From assembly GCA_043228905.1 (NCBI GenBank), contig JBHGNT010000013.1, positions 9,052,001 through 9,116,000 of the forward strand: DNA of 64,000 nucleotides, read 5' to 3'. This document shows positions 1 to 10,980 of the stretch, in pieces (position 1 is the first letter of the stretch; each line of letters opens with the position of its first letter). Source of the stretch: Azolla caroliniana. Its lineage: Eukaryota; Polypodiophyta. The position numbers and the translations under genes are program-made. The notes below the pieces were generated by a model. That model was not told the DNA's origin, searched no databases, and was given only the letters and a program-made list of their open reading frames with translations.

Positions 1-54
1 GGCAAAGATCTCAGACGCCGGTGGAATAACAGGAAAGACCACTGACACCGCCAC

Positions 55-1338
55 ATGGCACGCAATTCTATTATAGTACATGACCTGCACATGCGGAGGC
101 TCAAAAAAGGCGCCAAGATGTTGAGAGAAAAACCCCCACGCATTGAGACCTTCTCCTATCGCGAACCAAGGAGAACAGACGTAGAGCGACGTGTGAAGAT
201 AAATCGTAGAGAGCTCGCACACAGAGAACCCCCTCCCTCAGAACTTTCTCTCTCACATTCTCGCCACCATCAAACCTCTCCAATGCTCTCTGACCTCGAC
301 GCAGAGATGGACTGCCAAACGCTGTCTGAAGCCGCCAAGAAATGGTTACAGCAGCACGGTCTGGAGGGTTTCTTAACGATCATGGAGGCAGCGCCACACA
401 AGGAGGCCGAGAAGATTATAAAAGAAATCGACACGGAGGTGATCACGGAGGAGGCGATCCGTGCGTTAATAGGCCTTCCGGAGGGCGGTATCTACACGAT
501 CGACAATCCTACCCCCGAGCAACTCATCAAATATTTCGGTGAGTACTCTATAGCCAGCAAGGGCTATAGGACACATGGCGGCGAAGATATGCTATTCCGG
601 GAAATTTCCCGTGTGCTCCACGAGTTCGGCCACGTGTACCCTCGACCCCCCGTCATGCCTCAGAACCGAGCAGGCTTGATCCTCTCAACGTACGAAGGGG
701 TCAAGGTAGATTGGCCGGTGTTGATCGCCGACAGGCTGTGTACGGCCATTGATATAGTAAGGGGAAAGGACGGCAAGGAAGGCCAGAAAATATGGCATGC
801 GGTGACACAATGGCTCACCCTATTGGCGCCACCGGTCGAGCCCGTCCAAACCAAGAAGCGGGGAAGAGCAACGGACGGCACCCCGAAACCTGCTTCGAAA
901 CGGCAACAACTGTTGGCCTCCAAAGCCACTAAGGGGAAGACTGCCGAAGCAGAGAAGGCGGCGAAGGAGCGCGCCAGCCGGAAGCGACCGACAGAAACGC
1001 ACGAGGAGACACCGGCACGGGCCTTGAAGAGCCCACTCCACCGACCGGCGCAACAGGAAACAAACACCTTGGCGGCAAGAATGAATGTCGGGACTCAAGC
1101 GGAAGAAATGGAGGAAGAACCTACGGAGCACCTCCAGTGGAGGCCGGTGAAGAGCACCGCTGAATCAGCCGGGAAGCATTTAGACCCACAGAAGGATGGA
1201 ACGCCCGCAACCCACGCCAAGGGAGGCATCGGAACCGGTTCGGATGGAACCGGTCACAGAAGTCCCGGCACAACAGGAAGCACCGGCAAGCCCCGTCACC
1301 CAAGAGCCGGAGATACAAAGGCCAACCGCCCCAGCTAG
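55..1338 (+). CDS. N-terminal ORF of the coiled-coil retroelement (gag-like, unrecognised)
   Basis: This 427-codon open frame begins with ATG at 55. Residues about 1-90 are basic; 100-260 look like a folded helical domain rich in Glu, Ile and Leu; residues 270-427 are low-complexity, rich in Lys, Glu, Thr and Gly, with basic clusters. I do not recognise a domain. The position directly after a primer-site-like sequence suggests a gag-like structural role. It overlaps the next frame (1196-3055) by about 140 bases in a different register, so either a frameshift mutation split one protein or the second frame is made by frameshifting. The last 50 or so residues (Gly/Thr/Arg-rich) are probably out-of-frame translation past the break. 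Confidence 0.5.
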   Translation: MARNSIIVHDLHMRRLKKGAKMLREKPPRIETFSYREPRRTDVERRVKINRRELAHREPPPSELSLSHSRHHQTSPMLSDLDAEMDCQTLSEAAKKWLQQHGLEGFLTIMEAAPHKEAEKIIKEIDTEVITEEAIRALIGLPEGGIYTIDNPTPEQLIKYFGEYSIASKGYRTHGGEDMLFREISRVLHEFGHVYPRPPVMPQNRAGLILSTYEGVKVDWPVLIADRLCTAIDIVRGKDGKEGQKIWHAVTQWLTLLAPPVEPVQTKKRGRATDGTPKPASKRQQLLASKATKGKTAEAEKAAKERASRKRPTETHEETPARALKSPLHRPAQQETNTLAARMNVGTQAEEMEEEPTEHLQWRPVKSTAESAGKHLDPQKDGTPATHAKGGIGTGSDGTGHRSPGTTGSTGKPRHPRAGDTKANRPS

Positions 1339-3055
1339 CCAAGAACAAGCAGATAAGGGGCGACTAGCCGAAACACCCTCAGAGCCGGAACGGCAAAGTG
1401 GTCAGCTGGCAGAACCAGAAGCGCAGCTTGACGCAGAAAGGCGAGACCAGCCACCGACGAGTGAACCCATCAGCCAACTCTCCGTGCAAGCGCAACAACA
1501 GTGCACCGGCAGCCAATGGCTCCGGTGGATAGGAGATCAAATTGCCGAAGTAGTCGGATGCATAGAGGTGGAGGAAAGAGTGCAAACGGAACGGTTGCTC
1601 GTCACAACCGATGAACTGGAGATGGCCCGGTCAAGGATCCGGTGCCTAGAACAAGACTTGGATAGGATAAGAGGAGATATGGCCAAAATGGCCTTAACCG
1701 CAACGCAGGTTCAAGCACCGGTAACTCCGGTTGATGTACAGAAGAATAAGACCCTGGAGACACAAACTGTCCTGGAGAAAGAGGCGGCGCAAACCCAAGA
1801 GCGTGCGGAATTACGAGATGAGCTCGCCGCACAAGAACCATTACGGAGCCGCGAACGCGACTTGAAGAAGGCGGCCAAAGAAGAATTAAGAAAGACTGCT
1901 GAGAACCTTCGCCAGAAAGAGGAAAACCTGCGTAAAGGACATCATGCTTACGACCGGCTGAAGGAGGAAAAAGAGAAAGTGCTGCAGGAAAAGGACAAGC
2001 TGCGACGGATGGCGGAGACGGAAATAGAAAGGCTAAAGGAAGAGATCTGTCAACAGACGGACAGGGAGGACTGCGCGCGCTGTCAGATCAACCAACGATT
2101 GAAGTAGAAGACCGATGATTTCGATCATCTGCATCGGAACTACAAGCAGCTGGAGACAGAGCATAAGCAACAACAGGAACGGATGGCCGAGCTCCGGCAA
2201 GAGGTTGATAGGGCCACAACGGCACTCGCAGAAGAACGAGCGGAAAGTTCCAAGCTATTGGAGGAAGAGGCGAATGACCGGATGGAGCTCCACAAACAGA
2301 ACCATGAAGACAAGGAAAGAGCGACAATGATACTACAGAGGTTGCAAACAACCTATCAAACTCAATTGTCGCATTATAGGGAGCAGGAGGCAGACACGGT
2401 TCGGATCATCAAGCAATTGAAGGAGGAGCGACAAGCCGCAGAAAATAAATCACAAATGGGAGCTGAATGGATCTAGTGCATCCTCCGGTCATGGCTCACT
2501 AAGACCAAAAGCTTGATTGATGACAACTCTGTGCGATGGTGGGCAAAATGGGCGCAGAATACGGCGGAACTCCAATTGCTTAGGGCGGACGTTGAAAACC
2601 GATGAAAGGAGGGCGACGACTGCTATATGCTAACCTCGGAGGACTTCACCACCATCAGGGATGAGCTGGCGGAAGATTTCACAACCCTGGAGGATGAACA
2701 ATTGGCGTAGGTCCGGCAGCTCGTAGCTCAACTGGACGATGATCTGCTGGAGGCTCAAATCCAGTTCGAAAGCTATGAGCGGTCCCGTCTCCGGGAAGAA
2801 AAAGCGCGAAAGGCGGCAACGGTCAAACTTAGTGATGAGGAACCGTCGCCGGTGCAAAGACCGGAGGGGGAACAGGCCGGGGTCAGTCAGCCACAGAAAA
2901 ATCCGACGGAGGAACCAACGACGGAAACGGCGGTGCCAAAGCGACAAACAGAGCAGTAGCCGCAGCCACAAACGGAACAACAGCAACAACAGATTCCCAA
3001 CGAGCCATTGGAAATTTTGGAGCAAAGCATTCTGGACATTTGGGACGAAGCGTAA
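1196..3055 (+). pseudogene. Long coiled-coil protein ORF with in-frame stops
   Basis: A single reading frame runs from 1196 to a TAA at 3053-3055 (about 620 codons), broken only by stops at 2105 (TAG), 2474 (TAG), 2603 (TGA), 2708 (TAG) and about 2957 (TAG). The first part is Pro/Glu/Gln-rich. From about 1560 on it is heptad-like, rich in Glu, Lys, Gln, Arg and Leu, as in a long coiled coil. The C-terminus is Gln-rich and ends in an acidic ILDIWDEA-like tail, matched by ILDILEEN in copy 2 near 15350. Every internal stop is one C-to-T change from CAG or CGA, as expected from decay of methylated cytosine. It may be a structural or assembly protein of the element; I recognise no enzyme motif. 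Confidence 0.55.
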
Positions 3056-3109
3056 AAGGGCCGGATAGTGGGTTCGACATACAAGGTACTGTCCCACGGG
3101 CGTGCCATG

Positions 3110-3540
3110 TGTTACCGGCCGGCGAAGAAGGCTTAAGGAGGTACAAACCAAAGTGTGAAAGGAATAGTTATTCGGGAACTGTTGTAATTAGTAGTCTTAA
3201 TATATACATATTATTATATAAGAAGATGTGGACGGACAAGACCGGAATCGGTATGCCGATCCGGATCCGGAACGATTCCGTAAAGGTGCCGTTTGGCACC
3301 GTTTTGTATTTCGCACCGGAGACCTATATAAAGGCTCGGTTACAATGTAATCAAGAGCAGATAATTAATAAAGCTTATTGTCTTAATCTTCGAGTGTTGA
3401 TTACTGTTCTGTATTTTTTGTTATATCTTACACGTGTTAATTACGGATGGCTAAGTAATCGATTAAGGTCTAATTAAGCGTTGTGCCGTACCACCCTTTG
3501 GTGACGTGTCTTAAGTGGACACCCTGTGTTAGGCTGTTGT
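3110..3540 (+). repeat. 3' LTR-like sequence of coiled-coil element copy 1 (truncated)
   Basis: It begins TGTTACCGG directly after a sequence that is the reverse complement of the primer-binding site (3088-3109). It carries a TATA box, TATATAAAGG near 3330, in plus orientation. A related stretch occurs at 15422-15880 in copy 2. The right edge is uncertain because the L1 LINE abuts it. An open frame at 3040-3477 across this stretch is taken as chance. Confidence 0.45.
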
Positions 3541-4160
3541 CCGGCCCTAGCAATAACACTCCAAAGATTTTTCCTATCCAGAAGGTTAAGGATGCAATGA
3601 ATACCATTTGGACGACATCCCCATCAGCCCACGACCCGATACAGGTACTAGAGGAAAAGATTATTAATTCTTCTTTGTTTCTTCAGAAAGTGGCTTGGGA
3701 GGAGTTGGTAAGGTGTCAATACCGTCTGCAATGCCTGAGGAAGACAGTCATCTGAGCTCAAAAGCTCACGCAAGTGGACCCATGTTGTGCTTGGGCGAAA
3801 GACAGGCTGCAGGAGGCCACTAGGTTGTTGCAAGAGGCCACTAGGTTGCTATAGGAGGTTAGATAGCAACGTGAGCAATTCCTCTTCAGAAAGTCGGCAA
3901 CATGGTGGGTTGTCAAGGGTGATGAAGTTAACAGGGAGTTTTTTCTTACCAATACTCCGAAAAGGAGGGGAACACATATTCATAGTCTCAAACGGGAGGA
4001 TGACTCAATGACGTTTGATCAAGAGGAAATCTTGCAAATTGCGACTAATTACTATAGAGACCTTTTAGCTCCTATGTTAACAAACGACCCTCCGAGTAGC
4101 CTGATGCATGATGTAATTACATGCTTGAAGACCAGGATCGGAGAGGCAGCTAAAGCGTAG

Positions 4161-6422
4161 TTGTCAAAAGCCATAGAGGAGGAAGAGATTGTAGCGGAGC
4201 TAGACAAGATACATAGTATGGCTTGTCCTAGTGCCGATGGCCTTCCCAAAGCCTTCTTCAAGGAGTTTTGGGAGCAAATTTTTCCAAGCTTGAAAGCTGG
4301 ACTGCAAGAGATGTGGAGAACGGGACGGATGCCGAGTAGCTTTAATGAAGGCTTGATCTACTTGATTCCGAAATCGGAGACTGCGTTGCATGAGATTAGA
4401 CAATGGAGGCCTATTACAATTTTAAATCTAATTTATAAAAATTTTGCTAACATATTAGTGCAAAGAATCAAGCCCTTCCTAGGAGATATCATCCAGTCCA
4501 ATCAAACCGGTTTCATGGAGCATCGTTCTATTATAATGGACAACGTGGTTTTGTTTTGGGAGGCTGTTGCAACGACGAAGGAGACCAATGAAAACTTAGC
4601 TTGTCTGATGCTCGACTTCGAGAAAGCCTATGATCGAGTGCAATGGTCTTTCTTGGAAGAAGTGATGAAGGTGATTGAGCTACCTTTGGAGTGGAAGTGT
4701 GTTGGCCAAGCCTTATATAGGAATGGCTCGAGTAAGGTGTTGATTGCAGGGAGGAAAGGAGCTCGAATCTTTCTAACTCGATCCATCAGGCAGGGTTATC
4801 CTCTTGCCCCCTTTCTTTTCCTCTTTATTACTGAAGCAATGTCCGCCCTTTTTAATAGTCAAGGGGCAAATCTTCATGGTCTTTCAATCCCTAATTCAAG
4901 GAAGTCCCTGTTGGACTCTGAGTTTGCGGACGATACGATGCTATACCTCCAAGGAAATGAAGCGAATCTTGAGAGGGCACAGAGTGCTATTGAGCTCTTT
5001 TGCAAGGCATCAGGAGCGTCCATCAATTGGAAGAAGTCCAAGGGTTTTTGGATCAGCTTGGAGTCTGAGCATATTTGGAAGCCAAATGTTGAATTCAAAT
5101 GGATTGCAAACGGGGAAGCCACTAGGTATCTGGGAATGTGGATTGGGGTAGATATCGACAAAGGAATTTAGTTGCAACAAATTCAAAGAAAAATCTGTGA
5201 CAAAATTCGCAACTGGTCAGGGATGAACTTATCATTGGCTGGCAGGATCATAGTAGCTAACCATGTGCTCTTGTCTACGTTATGGCATGCAGTTTCAGTG
5301 TGGATGTTTGACAAGCAAGTTATTCGTAATGTTAAAGCGTGTATTAGGGGATTCCTTTGGGCTGGGATGAGGAAAGACAACGCGACAGCCAAAGTATCAT
5401 AGTCTACGTTGGTTCTTCCCAAGAGTAAGGGGGGTTTAGGATTGATTGACCCTGGATTGCAGAGTCAGGCATTGTTATGTAAGGTATTGGTAAGGACCTT
5501 GCTACCTGGTAACGAGTTATGGAAAACATTGATACATAATAGGAGCATTGTCTGGAGTCCAAGACTGGGTGGGCATTGGAAGTCACAGAAAGCATGGCTT
5601 TTTTGTATGGACTTAAAGTTGAGGAAATCTAACCGGTTGCCTGATCGTACTTGTATGTCAGTGATGCAGGCATGGAGTATGCTCCGTCGGCATCTAAGTC
5701 GGAATCGTCCAAGCACTAGTGCTGAATGGATGTGCCAACCCCTACTGTGGAACGAGACCGTACAATCGCCAGAAGGAATGATGCTTGGACAAAGCAAGCG
5801 CATGCCGTGGGCTACATTGTATTGTCTAGGGATACACTCAGTGGCTGATTGGATGCGGCTGTCCAGCAATAATCGTGATCAATTATATGAAGACTTGGGA
5901 AAGGTTAGAAATGGCAGAAAGATGCTTGACGTAGTCAATACAACTGTCTCCTCGCTTCCTATTGGAAATGAGGAAGAGGGTGAATGGTTCGGACAATGTG
6001 ATGATACCGGAAAAATTATCAATGTCAGGGGTCTAGGAAAGAATGGGAAGACCATCCAGATGGGATTATTAGATGAAAGTGCAGGCTGGTACCCGATTAG
6101 AATTGTGGCAAGAGCCGGAAAGAAATGGAAGGTGAATCCACCAGTCGAAGAGGTTGAGGAGGACTGGATCTTGTACGTGGTTGAAGGCAAGCCTCTCGAG
6201 CGCGTAGAATGGGATCCCGCTGAATATACGTGGAAGGGAGAACAAGATAAATCATTAGGTTTCTTCGAATACTCAATGCGGTTGGGGAGGAAGTTAGGTT
6301 CGTATCGTGAGAAGTGTGCCAACAAGTGGTCCCATGCAGCTATCGATTCAGCCTTTGTGGATAGAACCAGGAACAGGATATGGAACTCATCCCTTCCCGA
6401 GCGGATCAAAGTGTTTTTCTGA
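4161..6422 (+). pseudogene. L1 LINE reverse transcriptase and C-terminal region (broken ORF2)
   Basis: Reverse transcriptase motifs appear in order: ADGLPKAFFKEFW, WRPITILNLIYK, FMEHRSIIMDN, LDFEKAYDRVQW (first catalytic Asp), RQGYPLAPFLF, and FADDTMLYL (the A/F-DD catalytic box). The frame continues through TAG at 5169 and 5401 with the plant zf-RVT-associated region (NLSLAGRIIVANHVLLST, KGGLGLIDPGLQSQALLCK). Upstream in the same element, 3590-4160 encodes the linker before the RT with further stops. Family knowledge: this protein copies LINE RNA at a nicked target. The insertion at 5930-6330 within the C-terminal region looks unusual for plant L1 (see findings). Inactive as it stands. Confidence 0.85.
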
Positions 6423-6983
6423 TTAATCACCCATCAGGCTGTTCCAACGGGAGAGTGGCTTGGGAATAGAGCCGACATGAGTGGTTGCAAGGCCTGTAGT
6501 GTGAGCTTGGAGGACATCTCTCATTGTTTGTGGTGTTGCCCTTGAGCGCAAGAAATTTGGTTGAGGAGCTTAAGAATCTTGGCTCGGTTCGGGGTTGAGG
6601 TTCATGTATCGAGCGCAACAATCACTTGGTTGGCCATTGAATCGGCCTCGTGGTTTCAAGGGTGGAATGGAAACTATCCTTCTTTAAAGGTGATGCAAGG
6701 ATCTGTCCAACCAGCACAAGGAGGTTTATTCTTCTTACAGGAACGTTGCGTGGACATATGGGTATTAGTGGTCGGCCTTACGGTCTGGCAAGTGTGGGTA
6801 TCTAGGTGCAATGAGACTTTCGCAAGTAAACGAACCCCACCGGTTGAGAATTTAATGATGATCTGGTTCAATCTTATTTCTACGTTGCGAGGTCAGTTTG
6901 AAAGTCTTCAAGGGCCATCTAACGCAAGTGAAGAAGCTAGAGCTCGTTTCTTGCTGAAATGGAGCACTTCGTCAATGTTGTAG
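6423..6983 (+). pseudogene. L1 LINE C-terminal zinc-binding (zf-RVT-like) remnant
   Basis: After the TGA at 6420 the same protein continues as GEWLGNRADMSGCKACSV...SHCLWCCP, a Cys/His pattern (CxxC...HCxxC) like the zf-RVT region at the end of plant L1 ORF2. The following frame (6561-6983) has the Trp-rich tail (WLRSLRILARFG, VWQVWVSRCNETFASK) common after that domain. Truncated by stops; a remnant of the LINE above. Confidence 0.65.
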
Positions 6984-7299
6984 ATAATGGATGGTAAAGT
7001 GAAGTGGAATTATCAACCACCATGGTGGTTGTTCCCTCCAAGTGTACCTAACATCTAGATGGGTGCTGCCATGAGGAGTGAATGGAGGACATCTATGCTG
7101 AATTCTGTTTGTATGAGGCTCACGTGGAGAATATGCGTTCGAGTAATGCTATACACATCGAATGATGTGGTGCTTTGGAGTTGTTTTTTTTGTTGTTTCA
7201 TCTACACATATTGTTTTCCTTCGACATGCAAGATGTCCTGTAAGATATGAGTTGTAAATTATCCTTTGTACATTGCTTAACTAATGGAAGTAGTTTTTT

Positions 7300-7629
7300 T
7301 TTGGAAAGACAAACAACTAACTATTCTTAAAGACGATGCAATTAATGGCTGCGAATTATCAAATGCATAGAAAAGTCCAAAATTTCCACCTAGATTGAGC
7401 ATCAATGTATTATCATGTTCAAAAACATTTTGATTAAAGACCATGGTCAAACATGCACCATTTTGTTCTCTAGACATGAATGAACCCTCTTTTAAAAGGA
7501 ATTTTTACCAATATTTACCACATAGTGCATGGCCTTGGAACATTCTATTGCCCTACATTTGTTGCCTTGCCCACATTTCAAGGAAAGAACAAATACATGG
7601 CATTTGCTACAAACTTATGATTGGGAAGA
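7300..7629. other. AT-rich unassigned spacer
   Basis: No recognisable gene. A short reverse-strand open frame (7277-7477) has no recognisable motif. It lies between the LINE end and the start of the duplicated block. Confidence 0.4.
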
Positions 7630-9117
7630 AACCGTGCCATGTTTCCCTTGCATTTTACAAAGTTCCCTTGCCATATAACATGACGGTGTCTTCATAAAGC
7701 TTATGATCAACAACATTAAGCTTATGGTATATGACAAATCAATGACAATGAAGTCACAATGACTAGGTTTGTTGTTGTATTGCTATGAAGCCTGACTAAT
7801 ACTTAAAGAACAATTAATGTTAACATTTGACTTAATCACCAAAAGAGCATTATATAGTCATGCGCAAACTTACAATATGTAATATTGACCTTTATCCTAG
7901 CATTAGTTTGCTTCTAAATACTAGCTTTACAAAATTGACATGGACATTTGTTCCGTAACTTGATCATTGAGGATTTTTATTTTTAAAAACAAATTTATAG
8001 GACCAAGGTTGACGTTTGTTTACAACCTAGAGGTTTCATTGAATTTAAAGAGATCATGCTATCGATGCATTTTTGGATTTATATAAGGTGTCAACACCAT
8101 GTGCTGTTAAAAATGATGGTGTTTGTTTTCAAAAGTCCATGTGAGCAATGGATCGTGAATCTACAAATAATGTCAGCTAGAGGCATGGGTGCATCAATTA
8201 CGAAATGTGTCACACATAAATTTTAGGAAATATTTTTAGGCGTTTGAGTAATTTGGAATAATGTTCCCAACTGTTTCTACAAAACCAATGGGAAAGAGTT
8301 GCCCTTTTACATTAAACATCATAAATTTCAATGTTGAACTCTCATTTCGGTGATCCTTGGAGTTTTGAATCCTCTCACTACTATATTTCAAATGGTAGGA
8401 GTTTGGAAATATCTACCCAAAACATAAGCCATCCTTCAAAGAAAAAAGTATTTCGATTATATGGCATTTTCTTGCAAGGCCATTTCAACATGAGAATTGT
8501 GACCATCATGGAAATTATTTGATTGTTTATGGCAACAAAAACATGCAAATGTTTGCCTATAGTTGTAGCATCACAACATTATTTCTTTTGAAAAGTTAAA
8601 TGGGGTGTTAAGGCATTAATGTGGAAAATGAGCTCAACTAAGAAGATGCAACTTGGTTGGGACTCATCTTTCCATGTTGTATCCATTGCATGTGCTCTTA
8701 AATGCATTGTAAGCAAAGGTTTCCTCCTTTCATGCAACAACTGGCACATTCAATTCATCTATTATTGGAGGGTGTGCCAAGGCTAAGGTATTTGACTCTT
8801 TCTACCATCACACAATCTATGGTTTATCTACAATATTTATAATTTGGGATGGAGTGGGTGGTACAATATTAAGAGAAGTGAGAGTGAAAGAGAGAAACAC
8901 CATATGGTTTCTCATATTATACCAAGTAGGTCATACATTTTACTTGGCTAGACCCCTCATTTATCAACAAGAAGAGGCAAATGTGTTATTTGTAGAAACA
9001 TATAAATGCTTAGTTCTTAGAGACCATGAGAATATACTAATGTTACATCGAGTTACTAGGTGTTCTCGGTCACTTGGTAAAGTTTGGTGACTAGAGGTTC
9101 ATCAACATGATATAACA

Positions 9118-9118
<1 letters not shown>

Positions 9119-9176
<58 letters not shown>

Positions 9177-9180
9177 GAGA
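9119..9180. repeat. Compound microsatellite GT/GA/CAGA
   Basis: Runs of GT, then GA, then CAGA repeats. The block B counterpart near 17355 is much shorter, so the tract has changed length since the duplication. Confidence 0.85.
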
Positions 9181-10179
9181 ATGAGTGAAAAGGAATGTAG
9201 GATTGCTAGGTAAAATTGTTTACTGGAGTTGAGATAAGAAGGGTAGGCTCATCCACTATTATTATGGAAATAGGTTGGTACTCCGTAAACGGTTTCACGG
9301 AAGATGGTCGAGCAAAATATTGCCTACTATCATTGACCTAGATAGTTGTGATGCCCTAAAAACGAAAATGCAAAATGTCAATTAAATGTAGGAATTGCAT
9401 TTGGATATGTTGTCACTCTTGATCTATCAATTAGATTAAAAAGAAAACATTGCGCCAAAATTGAAGTTGTAGGGATGGAGGAAGTAGATGGATATTTTCG
9501 GATTAAAGAGATTTGTTTTACACGAACAACAAAACAACACCACTCAATTATCTCTTGGTGTTGAGCATGCTTCCAAATAAGATAGGGATGAGGGGTTTTA
9601 CTATAACAACTACAACTACTACCACTTGTTAGTGTTATTATTATATGATGCCATGTATGTATTGAAAGGGAAATTTCTAGATGAGATCTCTTCCTTGTTT
9701 TTGGGTAATTCCCTCTGTGTGTCATTTTATTGTGATTAGCTTACCCTAGTGCTAAGTTGTTACAATATAAGCACTACTTCATACATATATCTTAATTCAC
9801 TAGATGCCAATGTGGAATGTAGAGTTCTAGTATTGTAGAAAAGGTGTTGAGAGAGAGAGAGAGAGCCGGTTTATAACGCTATCAACCATGTATTACTTAT
9901 CTTTGGATGTCAACTTCACTGCCGAAGGAGAGCCAAGATATGCATACATAACATATACAAATCTAATTATTAATTATAATGCTTGGGTGGGTGGGTTCGT
10001 GGGATGGGTAGACCGTAGGATGGACGACTCACATGCGTGCATGTGTGTGAAGATGAGAAATGAGAAAACAAGAACATCGTTACAAGCATTCATGATCATG
10101 ATCATCATAAAAGGAGGAAAGTAAACGGTCGCCACCTAACTTAAACGAATTTCCAATCAATCAATAAATCAATGAGTCC

Positions 10180-10390
10180 AAGAAACGCTTCTGCCAAATA
10201 AAATATTATAAAGTATATGGACATGGGGGGTTTTTCCTTTTTGGGGTTGGGGATCTCTGTGTGAGTGTTCTGCCTGCCACCTATCCATATACATACATAT
10301 ATATATGTGATTGTGTGTGCAGTGGATTGGTAGTAGTTGTATGTGTCCGTCCGTCCATCCGTATATCTCCTCCATCTTTCCTCTCTTTCC

Positions 10391-10421
<31 letters not shown>

Positions 10422-10443
10422 TAGTATATACAATTAATTTTCC
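10180..10443 (+). promoter_or_regulatory. Probable core promoter and 5' UTR of the dirigent gene
   Basis: The 260 bases before the start codon include TA-rich boxes (a TATATATATG run near 10290), a pyrimidine-rich stretch (TCTCCTCCATC...CTCTCTTTCC, 10366-10390) and a GATA tetranucleotide microsatellite (10391-10423), ending about 20 bases before the ATG. The same elements recur at 18640-18882 in the duplicate. The transcription start cannot be fixed from sequence. Confidence 0.35.
10391..10423. repeat. (GATA)n microsatellite in the dirigent 5' flank
   Basis: About eight TAGA/GATA units; only three or four remain in the duplicate at 18861-18875, where the Copia element inserted next to the tract. 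Confidence 0.9.
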
Positions 10444-10980
10444 ATGGCGAGCCCCCTGAGGACAATGATGATGATTGTGATGGTTATGAGCGTGAGCGTG
10501 GTGTCAGGGAAGCGGCAGGTGGTGCTGACGTACTACACGCAGCAGCAGTTCGGGGTGAACGAGTTCGGGATGGTGGCGGCGTCGGTGCCGGCGGTGAACG
10601 GCACGCGGACGGGCGTGGGGCTGGAGGTGGTGTACGACTACACCATCACCGCCGGCGGCAGCCCGACGTCGAAGGTGCTGGGCTTCATCCGCGGGACATC
10701 CGTGGTGGCCTCCAACACCGCCACCGCCACCTTCTTCGTCGTCAAGACGGTGGTCCACATCACCGATCCCGCGACTGGGCTGTCCGGCACCTTCTCCACG
10801 CAGGGCGAGGCTAACTTCGGCAGCGGCCAGCCCTTCGAGCTAGCCGTGCTGGGTGGCACCGGCGACTTCCGTCGTGTCTCCGGCTACACCATCGCCTCCA
10901 ACTTCAACTTCACGCCCCCAACTCCCACCTCCACTGCCAAGGTCACCAACGCCTACAAAACCTACCTCACTTTCCCCTAA
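10444..10980 (+). CDS. Dirigent family protein, intact
   Basis: A 178-residue single-exon gene. Residues about 1-22 (Met/Val-rich, ending VVSG) form a signal peptide, so the product should enter the secretory pathway and cell wall. The rest fits the dirigent eight-stranded barrel: LTYYTQQQF, an EVVYDYTI strand, SKVLGFIRGTSV, TFFVVKTVVHI, STQGEAN, and the family signature GGTGDFRRVSGY followed by an ASNFNF strand. Known role: dirigent proteins steer the stereochemistry of phenoxy-radical coupling in lignan and lignin-related synthesis; the substrate cannot be told here. The start sits in a good context (CCATGG). The coding region is strikingly GC-rich, with G/C third positions, against AT-rich flanks. 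Its duplicate at 33311 is a pseudogene. Length is close to the usual 180-200 residues. Confidence 0.9.
   Translation: MASPLRTMMMIVMVMSVSVVSGKRQVVLTYYTQQQFGVNEFGMVAASVPAVNGTRTGVGLEVVYDYTITAGGSPTSKVLGFIRGTSVVASNTATATFFVVKTVVHITDPATGLSGTFSTQGEANFGSGQPFELAVLGGTGDFRRVSGYTIASNFNFTPPTPTSTAKVTNAYKTYLTFP

Larger units (their letters stand above)
1..3540 (+). mobile_element. Non-autonomous LTR retrotransposon encoding a coiled-coil protein, copy 1
   Basis: The interval holds a primer-site-like sequence at about 54-64 (TGGCACGC core), two long open stretches (55-1338 and 1196-3055) coding charged protein, and a TG-start LTR-like sequence from 3110. No protease, reverse transcriptase or integrase is present, so it would depend on enzymes from another element. 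The 5' LTR would lie mostly left of the window; bases 1-53 may be its end. A second copy of the same architecture is at 12600-15880, which supports a repeat family rather than a host gene. The 3' LTR is cut by the L1 LINE that follows. Element identity is inference from layout; no family name is claimed. Confidence 0.55.
3560..7300 (+). mobile_element. L1-type LINE, 5'-truncated and decayed
   Basis: A non-LTR retrotransposon without its endonuclease region: the readable part starts shortly before the reverse transcriptase, and the C-terminal RNase-H-like and zinc-binding regions follow to about 6983. The 3' end is near 7300, close to a T-run; I see no clean poly(A) or target duplication. Stops at 4158, 5169 and 5401 break one otherwise continuous frame and are all TAG. 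5' truncation is typical of target-primed reverse transcription. The left boundary is approximate. Confidence 0.75.
7630..10443 (+). repeat. Duplicated upstream block of the dirigent gene, copy A
   Basis: This 2.8-kb AT-rich block is collinear with 15885-18882, at what looks like about 85-90 percent identity with small indels. I saw matching strings at many points: 7700/15955 (AAGCTTATG...CAACAACATTAA), 8340/16560 (TTGAACTCTCATTTC), 9290/17475 (GGTTTCACGGAAGAT) and 10190/18640 (AACGCTTCTGCCAAAT). In each copy it leads into a dirigent start codon, so it is a segmental duplication with 5' flank. Its open frames are short and not recognisable; it holds promoter and intergenic DNA and perhaps an old unrecognised element. 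Confidence 0.8.

Noticed and set aside
3040-3477. 145-codon ORF
   Set aside because: It crosses an inverted primer-site-like sequence and an LTR with a TATA box; no domain.
8331-8522. 63-codon ORF conserved in both duplicated blocks (also 16558-16740)
   Set aside because: Present in both copies only because the block is duplicated; no recognisable motif and AT-rich composition, so not called as a gene.
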